A DNA stretch of 64,000 bases, taken from contig JAAAUF010000007.1 in NCBI GenBank assembly GCA_015499985.1, positions 49,573 to 113,572 of the forward strand. Reading direction: 5' to 3'. Within the stretch, counting starts at the first letter, position 1. Each line of letters starts with the position of its first letter. Shown here in pieces: positions 24,681-34,409 of the stretch. Source of the DNA: Haplosporangium gracile. Its lineage: Eukaryota; Mortierellomycota; Mortierellomycetes; Mortierellales; Mortierellaceae. The notes beneath the pieces were generated by a model. The model was not told the DNA's origin. It was given only the letters and a program-made list of their open reading frames with translations, and ran no database searches. The translations under genes were made by a program, and so were the position numbers.

Positions 24681-24879
24681 CATGGCGCTAGTCTAATACA
24701 ACACAGGGCTCTCATGTTTTTGCCACTCCAAAAAAAAAGATACAAAAAGTCATCTTTTCCCTCCTTTTTTTTCTTCTTCTTTATTCATCACCACTCAACC
24801 CTTCCTTCACTATTCTCACGCCTTTTACTACACACCCCCAAACCACTCCAACGCCCAACAACACACTACCCGACAACAA

Positions 24880-26496
24880 ATGCCGCTTCCCAACCCCTGG
24901 ACCGGCGACGACTACGAGGATGGCTTCCCCGTCACCCTCATCACAGAGCTGACCATGATGGCCGTTTCAAACACCATCCGCGAGAAACCCAATTGGTGGC
25001 TCAAGTACAAGGACCCTGAGATTTCCGCCCGCTGGAGACAGGAGATCGAGGCTGCGGGGTTGGAGCGTCATGAGCGATACCGTCTTGGCAAGGCTGAGGT
25101 CGATTTTGTTTTTAAGGAACTTGAGTGGTATGCTCAGAAGCGGCAGGCCCAGGTGGATCAGGGAGAGGAGGTAGCGATTGATGTCGGTGTAGAGGGGACA
25201 AGGAGAGCGGATGGCTTGGTTCCTGAGGAGCTGAAGAAGCGGTTGATGGAGTGTGTCAAGAAGTTGGAGGATGTCCCTGAACACCTTAAGGATTGGCATC
25301 CTGGATCTGACCATCAGGTTCTGGACTTGGTTCATCCTTCGCTTTTCCCTTTTATTGCTGGTCGGACCCGTGTCACCAAGGAGGAGGCTCTTCCCGCACT
25401 CAAGTCGATCGGTTCTGGCGAAGTCATGCACAAGGCACCTAACCCCAGAAAGATGCAAAAGATGTACCTCTCGGAAAAGTTCCAGTGGCTCCCTACAGAC
25501 TTTAATGTCTTTCCCGAGGGGAAAGTCAAGGCCAAGTCGTACATCAACAACCTTCACCCAGAGGAACACAAGGACATCTACCCGGTCTTGGAGGAGATTC
25601 TCGAGAAATTCTTGCCGATGTTTGAGGAGGTAGTTGGGGAGATGGCGGTGTTTGAGGACAAGGCCAAGAAGCTGTCGGCGAATGCTTACGATTGGTACCC
25701 CGAGCCACCCGAGGCTGGTTCGGATGAGGATGAAAACGAGGTCTACAATGCATACTACGATAGTAGAGTCACTAAGCCTCTCGAGATCCCCGAGTTTACG
25801 CCCACCGCAGATGTCCCCAAGTATGACCTCAAGAACACCGGCAAGCCTCTTCAAGTCATTGTCAAGCTGGCCAACATTGAGCTGACGCCCGAGAACCCCA
25901 AGTACGAGGGCGGTACCTGGCATGTGGAGGGTATGGCCAACGAGAACATTGTCGCCTCAGGAATCTACTACTACCACACTGAGAACATTTCCGACTCGCG
26001 TCTCAATTTCAGGATTCAAGTTCAAGAACCTAGCTACGAGCAGAGCGACGACAATGGTGTGCGACACATGTACGATCTGTGGAACGAAGGGCCTCTGGTT
26101 CAGTATCTGGATGGCGTCGTCACCAAACAAGACCGTTGCCTCGTCTTCCCCAACATCTACCAGCACCAAGTTCAACCCTTCACACTCAACGATGCCACCA
26201 AACCCGGATCACGCAAGATTCTCGTCTTTTTCCTTGTCAACCCTGAGGAGCCTGTCCTGTCGACTACAAATGTCCCACCACAGCAGAAGGAATGGGCGAC
26301 CGAGGATTATATGAAGGTAGTTGCACAAAAGTTGCCTTTAGAGCTGGTCCATGAGATTGATCTGTTGGTTGATTGGCCTATGGAGTTGGAGGAGGCCAAG
26401 AAACATCGGGAGGAGCTGATGAAGGAGCGCAAGTTCTTTGTCAAGACCATGGAGGAGGAAATCTTTGCCCGACCCTTCAGTCTCTGTGAGCATTAA
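24880..26496 (+). CDS. DUF4246 family protein, probable Fe(II)/2-oxoglutarate oxygenase fold
   Basis: A single-exon gene of 538 residues. The start MPLPNPWTGDDYEDGFP and the long charged helical first half fit the fungal DUF4246 family. The C-terminal half looks like a double-stranded beta-helix oxygenase: WHVEGMANENIVASGIYYY supplies a His-x-Glu pair, and IYQHQVQPF about 200 bases downstream supplies the distal His, followed by KPGSRKILVFFLVNP with an Arg in the place where 2-oxoglutarate is usually bound. The iron-site reading is inference from motif order; the family is officially uncharacterised. The lack of introns is unusual next to its neighbours. A long antisense frame (24967-25923) is a shadow of codon bias. 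Confidence 0.85.
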   Translation: MPLPNPWTGDDYEDGFPVTLITELTMMAVSNTIREKPNWWLKYKDPEISARWRQEIEAAGLERHERYRLGKAEVDFVFKELEWYAQKRQAQVDQGEEVAIDVGVEGTRRADGLVPEELKKRLMECVKKLEDVPEHLKDWHPGSDHQVLDLVHPSLFPFIAGRTRVTKEEALPALKSIGSGEVMHKAPNPRKMQKMYLSEKFQWLPTDFNVFPEGKVKAKSYINNLHPEEHKDIYPVLEEILEKFLPMFEEVVGEMAVFEDKAKKLSANAYDWYPEPPEAGSDEDENEVYNAYYDSRVTKPLEIPEFTPTADVPKYDLKNTGKPLQVIVKLANIELTPENPKYEGGTWHVEGMANENIVASGIYYYHTENISDSRLNFRIQVQEPSYEQSDDNGVRHMYDLWNEGPLVQYLDGVVTKQDRCLVFPNIYQHQVQPFTLNDATKPGSRKILVFFLVNPEEPVLSTTNVPPQQKEWATEDYMKVVAQKLPLELVHEIDLLVDWPMELEEAKKHREELMKERKFFVKTMEEEIFARPFSLCEH

Positions 26497-26699
26497 AAGC
26501 GGGCGGCGATCTTTGCATGTAATAATAAGGATAAATCCAGAATTTTTTACATTTTTTTTCTTTCCTCCTACTGTATGCTGTGCGACGCGAATTATTTCAT
26601 ATTTTTTTTACTGTGTTCAAAAATAATACATCACCCTCAGATCCGACGACCGCGTATAGGTAACAAGATTGAGCGTCAAGAACGCTAGGAACTGTAATT

Positions 26700-27582
26700 C
26701 CTTGACCATACTAAACGCCTCCCTCAACGTGCCTGCACCGCATCTTCCTCAAACAGATACAACGACTCCTGAGGATGACAATACCACCCCATGTAACTGA
26801 CCGTACTCGAGATATTTGCCGGTATAGTGTCGGATGCTTCGCCCTTCTTCTTCTTTTTCGGTGAATTTCCATTTCCTCCGCCACTTCCGCCTCCGCGTTG
26901 TTTATGTGATGTTGATGGTACTGATCAGGGTAATCCCCCGTCATCGAAATCCATATCCAGCTCCTCTAATTCTGTACACCCCCAGGTTCGACTCTTAAGA
27001 ACCTTCTACGTCGCAAGGCAGCCGTCTCCAGCAGCGTACAATTGAACGGCCCATCAATCCCTCCATGAGACTTAAAATGCCGAAACAACAAACTATACCG
27101 CTCATCAACCTCCGCCGGCACATGATTCATTCCCTCAAAATCATAAAGCCGCCAAAGAATAGGGAGAAAAGTCCGGTACCAGAGCTTGCGGACGAGAAAA
27201 CAGACATGAATGGTTTGGGATTGGAATCTGTGTCAGGTTTTGGTGCCACCTCCCTTGTCCTTAATTTCTTTGGGTTCCCAGAGTGGGAGGAAGTATCTGA
27301 TTCAAGCGAGGGTCTCTGGTGTCTCGAGGGCGTGGCGGCGTTGGTGGTGCAGGTGGAGATGAGGCGGAGCCATGTTTCTGGAGAAGTGGACGCGAGGTTT
27401 TTGATATTGCATTTTTGCTGGTGCTTTTTTTTTTCAGGGCTGGTATTTTGTGGTGCAAAAGTACTGTCCTGTCCTGCACTCGGAATGGCGGTTGAGTTGT
27501 CGTTGATGTTGATGAAATGAATGTGATCACCTTTTTGTTCATGTTTTTCGAACCGTTGATAAACAGTTACCAGAGCCATCAC
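26700..27582 (-). pseudogene. F-box/LRR-type relic
   Basis: Pieces resembling the LRR part of Mortierella F-box proteins appear on the minus strand in different frames. GMNHVPAEVDERYSLLFRHF near 27130 is followed by GGIDGPFNCTLLE near 27050, then ELEELDMDFDDGGLP near 26960 after a frame change, then HPTLYRQISRVRSVTWGG near 26800. A leading frame from 27582 is hydrophilic and Thr/Ser-rich. Stops and frame changes separate the pieces. I infer a decayed paralogue of the same broad family as the relic at 22286-24203; borders are approximate. Confidence 0.4.
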
Positions 27583-27978
27583 GTGCGTTCATCCATTGCC
27601 ACCAAATGACGACACGGAGACACGAAACTTCCTTCTCAAACTCCTGCTCTGCACCAACTCCCTCACGGCCAACCGTCGATCAAACGCAACCTCGCGCTCG
27701 CTCAACCTTCTATTCAGAGAAAGCTCCTATTCAAAGGTCTTCTCGTTCTATGCCCGCTCTCGATCACTACAAACATCGTGTTTTCGATGCGTAAAAACGC
27801 ATGAGTCGTCCTTCGCACTGTCGCTGTCGTTGTTGCTGCTATTATGCTGGTCATTGGGGGTATCAACTGCCGCCGTTGAGTTTGTGGGTATTGAGAAGAG
27901 TAGCACAAAAAAGTCAAGCTTGGAAGGACGAGCTAGTATGGTACAAGAAAAAAGCTCTTTATAGAAGTGTTCTCTAGT
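27583..27978. other. Short spacer, nothing seen
   Basis: Downstream region of the 747-aa gene. Overlapping frames on both strands are Ser/Arg-rich and have no splice partners or family motifs. Confidence 0.4.
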
Positions 27979-30794
27979 CTATGGCGACACTTTAGTCTTC
28001 TTGGCAAGATTTGCCGCCACGGTATCACCCTGGGCATCCTGAGTGTGGTTGTTGGTCTCTGCTTGGTGCTTGTGCTTCTTGGAGACCTGGACCACGCGAG
28101 CAGCCGTCGAGTTGTCATCATCATCCTGTTCCATGACCATACTATTATTGTTGTTGCCATCGTTGCTGCCGCCTTCCTGCTTGACTGCCACCAAAGGTGT
28201 CGAAGACCGCTCCAATCGGCGCTTCTGCTCATCAATAGTCTCGTTGGTATCCAGCTTCTCCTTCTTGATGACCGGTACACTGCTACTGCTGGTGTCATCC
28301 TCATCCTCCTCAATGATTTCCTCCAGTCGGCTCCCTGTATCGTCGTCCTCGTCCTCGTCCTCATCCTCGCTCACGGGCATCGAGAGGGATCCATCCGCAT
28401 AAGCAGATGTTGTTGGTGGGATCAAGAGACCCATCTGGTCTGAGTTCTGAGAGAGCTTGGGATCCACTAGCAACTTTTGGGCGCGGGCGATAAAGTGCGT
28501 CATTTGGCGCTCAAAGACGATCAATGGGTACTTTTCCGCCAACTCTGCAAAATGGTGCTCCATCGTATCTCCTTCCAACGTCAAAAACTATTTTGCATAA
28601 ACAGTGGCAAATGTTGATAATGTTAACATTAGTGTCATACAGGTTGTCGAATTTAGCTCCACATATGATGGAGGAATAGAGTATATAAATAAAAAGTTTT
28701 ACCTCTTGAAGACGCTCATCCTTGGCTTGCTTGAAGGTAAAGTACTCGGGAGTCTTGGCAAACAAGATATCGTCCTGTCGATCCTTGGTTGTGACATCAT
28801 GCAGTTGTGATCCGTGGCTCTTGGGCATGGATGTTGTCGATCCCAATCCGCTGAGACTCTGAAACTGCAAGCCCTCGACACCGACACTAGACGAAGGAGG
28901 CGACGCAACAGTGACGTCCTCCATGACAATATCCTTGAGTGCTACCTCTTCTTCCTCCTTGTTGGGATCATCTCCAAATGAAAAGACGTCGAGAATGGTG
29001 TCGAATCCAGTATTTTCGTCGCAGAGATAAGACTCGAGCACAGCCTGAGTCATCATCTCGAGCAACAACTTGTACCAGCCCTCCAGAACCTTGACTTTTT
29101 CCTTCTCTGCGTCCCCATTCTCCTGCTGCTCTTGATCCTCGTCCTTGACTTTCGAATCGGTTTCCTTGCCGTCTTTGACATCCTTATCCTTTTTATGTTT
29201 AGCCTCAGAGTTGTTGACAATGTCCCGGTAGCTCATGGCAGAACATTTGAGGAAGGCGGGAATGGCATCAACCAATCCTGCGACACGCTGATGTTCCTGT
29301 TTCCTGACGGTAGTCATAAAATAACTGTTGGCAAGCTTCTTTTTCAGCTCGAGGGCCTGTTGCTGTTCCTGCTGGAGTTTGGCGAGTGTGCAGCACGTCC
29401 GTTTGCAGTCCCTGCGGTGGTGACGGCGACAGTAGGAAGAGGCGGGGATCGGTTGGCTGAAAAGGGGTTGCATTTGTTGACCCCGCTCACTGTTTGCAAA
29501 ACGCTGCTTGATTGCTGCGCGGGAAACGCCGTGTCGCCGGGAATGGAAGGCCGAATAGATGTTGAGTCCGGCCGAGTTAGTTGAGGAGGCAACGTCGAAG
29601 CGACCAAAGACCATGGATGTCAGTTGACAGAGATGGAGACGGATCTTGATGTGTCGAGGGAGGGTCTGCAGGGGACCATTGGATCTATGCGACTTGAGGA
29701 TACCTGTTTTAGTAAAAGAAAAAAAAAGTAGAGGATTGTGAGTAAGATCGGGAAGACAAGGGAGTGAATGAATGAATGAATAATAATAACACTGGGAAAT
29801 GGATTTGTTTGTGACACCATTGCCTTCCGAGATGGTGTCAGGCTGAGAAAGGGATAAAAAAAAAAAGAAAGAAACGAGAGTAGAGCTGAGCAGCGGTTTG
29901 AGATACTCGAAAACAACAACAACAACCACTGCACTCGAAAATGCGTCCCGATCCCCACTTTTTGAAATATTTCTTCTTTTGTGAGACGACCCGAAGAGGA
30001 CGAACGAACGAGTGGGGGGATAAAAAGGAGAGTAGGAGGGGTTGATTTGACACCCGAGTAATAACGAAACCAACAACAAAAACAACAACAGATAGAAAAA
30101 GGAAAACAAACATTACACATTTAGACAAACATATTCATTGGAAGAAAAAGAGCTGCTTACCATCGACAATGGCTTCGACATTGGATCCTTTGCGTCCAAG
30201 AACAACCGCCTCGTCCACAAGAGACCTCTGTCTCTTCCGCCAGTCATCCTGCTTCACGCCATTCGTGGCCTGCTGTTCAACGGCTAGCTCCTGTCTTGAT
30301 GCCTGATATTGGGCCTCGGCTTGCTTCAAACGGGTCTCAATCGAAACATGGAAGCAATGGTCAAGGATTCGGTGGTGTGTAGAGGGTGTAGATGATGATG
30401 CCGTCGTTGATGACGAAGTAGAAGAAGCCTGTCCTTTACTGCTGTTTCCAGAGGCATTGGAGGTCTGAGGAGGAGGCGAGGAGCGGGGTGACCTTGGAGG
30501 TGACGAAGGAACAGTAGGAGGAGAGCCAGGGGTCGCTCCTACGCTACTGGTAGGATAGACAAGAGGAGTATAGGTCGCAGACTCGGGGAAGAATGTCCAC
30601 GTTGGATAAGGATCATTCGTGGTAAATGTAGTAGTAGAAGGTGAAGCAATTGTTGCCTTTGTTGTTGTAGGAGCGCTCTTTAGAGGTGAGAGAGGCATTG
30701 CTGCTGTAGTAGTAGCTGTGGTAGTAGTAGCTGTGGTAGAAGAAGAGGTAGTGGAGACGGGCATGATGGGCAAAGCAGCAGTTTGAACTTCCAT
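27979..30794 (-). CDS. Large disordered protein with Cys/His-rich core, unknown function
   Basis: Not recognised. Three exons join in frame: 30794-30161, 29703-28703 and 28587-27979, 747 residues. Residues 1-140 are Thr/Ser/Pro-rich and likely disordered. A heptad-like helical stretch follows (IETRLKQAEAQYQASRQELA). Exon 2 opens with a basic, better-ordered block (RHIKIRLHLCQLTSMVFGRF) and a Cys/His cluster near residue 303 (YCRRHHRRDCKRTCCTLAKL) that could bind zinc. A Gln/Lys-rich helix and a helical segment EGWYKLLLEMMTQAVLESYL follow. Exon 3 contains EKYPLIVFERQMTHFIARAQ, then an acidic run (EDEDEDEDDD) and a Lys-rich C-terminus (VSKKHKHQ, KKTKVSP) that may be a nuclear localisation signal. 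A nuclear or chromatin role is a guess from composition only. The 457-base first intron is GA-rich. Confidence 0.65.
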
Positions 30795-31579
30795 GATATG
30801 TTTGTATAGTCAAAGGCGTGTTTGGTAAAGGCGTGATTCTATCGATTCAAGGAAGTGTGTGAAAGGAGGAAATGAAAAAATTGTTGCTTAAAGTAGTGAA
30901 TTGTTGAGTGAGTGAGTTGAGGGCTGGAATGAATGAAGAAGAAGTGATGAAGAAGCAAAAGAAGATTGAAAGAGAGAGAACAAGAAGAAAGAAGAAAAAA
31001 ACTTTTTGTGAAGAAAAAAAAAAGGAAAAAAAGTTTCCTTTTTCAGGCGGAGTTCCGTGAAGGAGGACACAGATAGGGCATCTCGCCGGCTTCGACCGAA
31101 AGACATCCAACACCACATCGACTGAGATGCTGGGGCCACTCACCCGCTTCCCATCCGCTCCCCATCACTAGCCAGTCATACGTCTCCCTGCCCGCACACA
31201 CACACGCACACACTTCTCAACTGTGCACACTACACGACGTGTGTGCTGTCGCTGCCCATTATTTCTCTCTCTTCTTTGGACCATACATAGTTCGCGGCCA
31301 TGTGTACATCGAGCAGAGTGCAAACAGAAAAAAAGTTCCCTTTTTGGGCTTGAGCATTGCTTGTATCATTTCTATTCCTTCCACCACCACCACTCCTCCC
31401 TTATTATTATTTTTGACACCTCCATCGCTCATCAACTGCACACGGCATCCGAATCAGGCATCACTCCCGACGTCCTTTACACTTCCGAATCACTCACTTG
31501 ACCTCTTCTCTTACCTCTCGCCACTCACCCTCACTCGTCCTTGTTTTTCGTTTGATAACAAGTAATCCGAGGAACAAAG
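30795..31579. promoter_or_regulatory. Divergent promoter region
   Basis: This spacer separates two divergent genes, so it should carry both promoters. It has GA/CT tracts (30930-31035), a short CA run at 31194-31210 and no coding evidence. I cannot point to a defined binding site. Confidence 0.35.
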
Positions 31580-32485
31580 ATGTACGTGGACGATGGTTCG
31601 TGGGCTTCCAAGCTCGCTCTTAAAGACAGGGGTCAAGGAACGGCTAACCACCTTGTAGCCGTTATCAAGGTACGTCTTTTCATCTTCGTGGTGTGTCTAT
31701 CCATTTGTTTTAAAACCATACGCCAGCCCAGTATTTTTTCACATCCGCTCCCTTCCTTCCTCCTTCCCCTTCACCCTTCCGCTCTCTTCATCCTTCCCGT
31801 TGTTCCATTGTCGCTATACTGAACAATTTTTCTTTTTCGTTATTCATAGGCAGCAAACATCGACGCGGAACTACCCGAGGTAAAAAGAAAAGAACCTTCA
31901 AGGGACATGTTCACTTATTCTCTCTCTTCCTCCACATTTATGTGACAAAAAAAAAAAAAGATGCAAAATTATAACTCATACCCATATGTTTCGCCCGCTC
32001 CTCTTTACCCTGCTTGAATTTGCCTTTGCCTTGCTTGACTTTGCTCTCTCTCCTTCTCTACCTTTTGCCTTTACCTTTTCACTTTGCCTAACGTGTATGC
32101 AATCGAGCGTCATTTGTAGAGCTTATCGGAGACGGCGAGACAGTTCTCTGCATTGGACCATACGATGAAAACCACACGACAGGTAATTGTTATCTTCCAG
32201 CGAACTGAATTTGGTTGACAACGTGTTGGGATAAGAAGTGGGTTCAGTGTCTGTGATATCCTCCAAATGTGGAATCACTGAAATTAATACACTGGACTAC
32301 TTTTTTTTTTTTTCATGCCATTGATGTTTTAGAATGTGGTGAAGTTATCGCTAGTGTTGAGGCAGGTCCAGGACGCCAACTTTAGTGTGCTCGACAACCT
32401 ACGGGCGACAGACCAGGCTCATGAAAGTTTGCAGATCCCGCCACCACCACCACTTCCTACTTCTACTACTCTACACCACGACTAA
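31580..32485 (+). CDS. Small coiled-coil-type protein, possibly BORC subunit 7-like
   Basis: Four short exons (31580-31669, 31850-31879, 32120-32182, 32333-32485) join in frame to 111 residues; all introns are phase 0 with GT-AG ends. Exon 2 is only 30 bases. The protein is helical: GTANHLVAVIKAANIDAELP, then SLSETARQFSALDHTMKTTR and VVKLSLVLRQVQDANFSVLD, ending in a Pro-rich tail (PPPPPLPTS). The size and the spacing of the ARxxxxxxxxM and hydrophobic heptads recall BORCS7, a lysosome-positioning BORC subunit, but identity is too low for me to assert it by eye. The acceptor of exon 3 and phase agreement support the model. Confidence 0.55.
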
Positions 32486-32620
32486 TCTAATCATATGTCG
32501 ATAGGATCAAATGGCTCTGTCAAGGGATAAAGGAAAAGTCAACGAGAGTGAGCAATCAAAGAGTTTCCTCCAATGTTTTTTTTTTCTATTAGTTCTATGT
32601 GTGTGTTCTATGTGTACAAC

Positions 32621-33513
32621 TTAAAGGAGCAGCTCTACGAAGGTGTTGTCGATCCATTGATCAAACTTGTAGCCGTTCTCCTTCATGGTACCAACAATTC
32701 TAAATCCGAATTCCTTAGCCAGGCGGAAGCTACCCTCGTTTCCTCCACTGATGCTTCCTGTTGCATGTTGAATGGAAGGAGTAAAAGAACGGGGAAATAA
32801 GAAAAGGAAGAAAAAGAGCCGAGGTTTATGTTGTTAGGGAAGCGGATGGTATGGCATGGCATGGCAAAGAAGCAATGATGATTGTCTCTAATAGGAAAAT
32901 ATTCATTTTTCAGTGCACTTTTTACATGTACTTACCGATGATAGCGTGAAAGTTGCGTGCCTTGGCCTCAACCAACAGATCCCTGAGCAAGATGCGGCCC
33001 AATCCTCGCTTACGATGCTCATGGTGGATGTAAAGGGAATATTCAGCAGAGCTATTCAGCAATAGGTGAGAAGAAGGAAAGAGAAAAGAAAAAAAATGCC
33101 TCGGAGTCAGCGTTTATCCTTTCTAGCCATTTCATTGAATGGTTATGGCGGAATCCAACCAGGATCGCCCGTTGACTCATCCCAAAGAATTTCTTTGTTC
33201 TCCTCTCGCTTTTCACCGGGAAAACCGGGGAAAGGGTTATAACATACAAGCGGAATCCGTCTTTTGCCCTGAAGACGCCAAGAGAGGCATATCCGGCAAT
33301 GACCTCCTGACCATCGACTACAGTGGTAGCAACGACGATAGGGTATCCTGCAGCAATGGTAGTCTTGAACCAAGCAAGACCGTCCTCCTGTGACCGCTGA
33401 CCATAGTTGAAGTTGCTGACAGAGTGCATGACCTCGTAGTTGACGATGTCGTTAATCTGGGGTGAGTCTGTCTCGATTGCAGGACGGACGATGTAGGTCG
33501 GTGTTTCTGTCAT
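32621..33513 (-). CDS. GNAT N-acetyltransferase, phosphinothricin-acetyltransferase type
   Basis: Transfers acetyl from acetyl-CoA to a small amine or amino acid analogue. Three exons (33513-33248, 33051-32936, 32757-32621) give 172 residues, the usual size for this GNAT branch. The start reads YIVRPAIETDSPQINDIVNY, then WFKTTIAAGYPIVVATTV and VIAGYASLGVFR. Exon 2 carries YSLYIHHEHRKRGLGRILLR, the acetyl-CoA pyrophosphate loop (R-x-x-G-x-G/A with RGLG). Exon 3 gives SISGGNEGSFRLAKEFGF and VGTMKENGYKFDQW, the C-terminal signature shared by Pat/Bar/MddA proteins. In fungi the natural substrate may be a methionine derivative or an amine; this is not resolvable here. It lies divergent from the carnitine acyltransferase. 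Confidence 0.85.
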
Positions 33514-34409
33514 GATTGTCTGTCTGTGATGTCGTAGACAAGAGAGGATGAGGAAGGAGGGAAGAGGGAGGATGAGTGGAAGAAGGAGAGGAAGTGTGTC
33601 TTAGAGGACGAGGTTGCTCTCAGGAACCTTTTCAAATAGGGTTAGGACCCAAAAAAGCAGTCCTAATACCATGACCAGCTGTCGCACAAGGGGATATTGA
33701 GAAGGACCCCTTTGATGCCATGGGGCTGTTACCTCGACAGACAGGACAAAATCAATGGACAAAGGGAGATGTGGCTCCCTTTCTTTTCTAGAGATGTGAT
33801 TGAATAGGTCACAGTAGAGGACAGGCAGCTGTCTCCAAGTCACACACTTACAAACATCTCGGACACAGGTCCAGGACAATGTGGGGAAGAATGATGCACT
33901 GCATGTGTCTATGAACTGGCGTGGGTTCCTCTTTTGATTTGAGATCAATGAAGTCATTATTCTTTGGCTCGTTTGATGGCAGATTCTAGGACTCAACGCT
34001 AATAAATAGGCTGTTCATCATTGCTCGTTCCTGTCCCTTTATTCTCTTCTTTTCTTTTCTTTCCTTTTCTTCCTTCTTTCCTTTTCTCTTTCCTTTCCGC
34101 TTTCATTGTTCCACTCTCCACTCTTCTTATTCTCTCTTTCCTTTTCATTTTTCATTTTTCTTTCTTCACCTTCCCCACTCTTCTTTTCTGTGTTGTTCTT
34201 CTACCATTTCACCTCTCCGCCCTCACTCTCACTCTCCACTCTTCTTCAACTTGTACGCACTCATTCTTTTCTTTTGACTTTTGTTCTTTCTTACCTTTCT
34301 CCATTCACTCATTCACTCGTTCATTCAACAAAAACAACACACACGCACACCCTTTACACTTTTTCTCGCTTTCTTCTTTTTCACTCCGACTCCGAACCCA
34401 CCGCGTAAT
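33514..34409. promoter_or_regulatory. Divergent promoter with pyrimidine-rich leader
   Basis: Shared upstream region of the acetyltransferase and the carnitine acyltransferase. From about 34020 to 34400 the plus strand is almost purely C/T, ending in an ACAACACACACGCACACC stretch near 34337. Such CT tracts upstream of start codons are common in filamentous fungi and probably mark the core promoter and 5' leader. Frames reading through it are artefacts. Confidence 0.45.

Noticed and set aside
24967..25923. 318-aa frame antisense to the DUF4246 gene
   Set aside because: It is fully opposite a clear coding exon; the opening results from GC-biased third positions in the sense gene. Leu/Arg-rich composition without domains.
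26980..27000. GGTTCGACTC, resembling a tRNA B box
   Set aside because: Lies within the F-box/LRR relic; no acceptor stem or A box.
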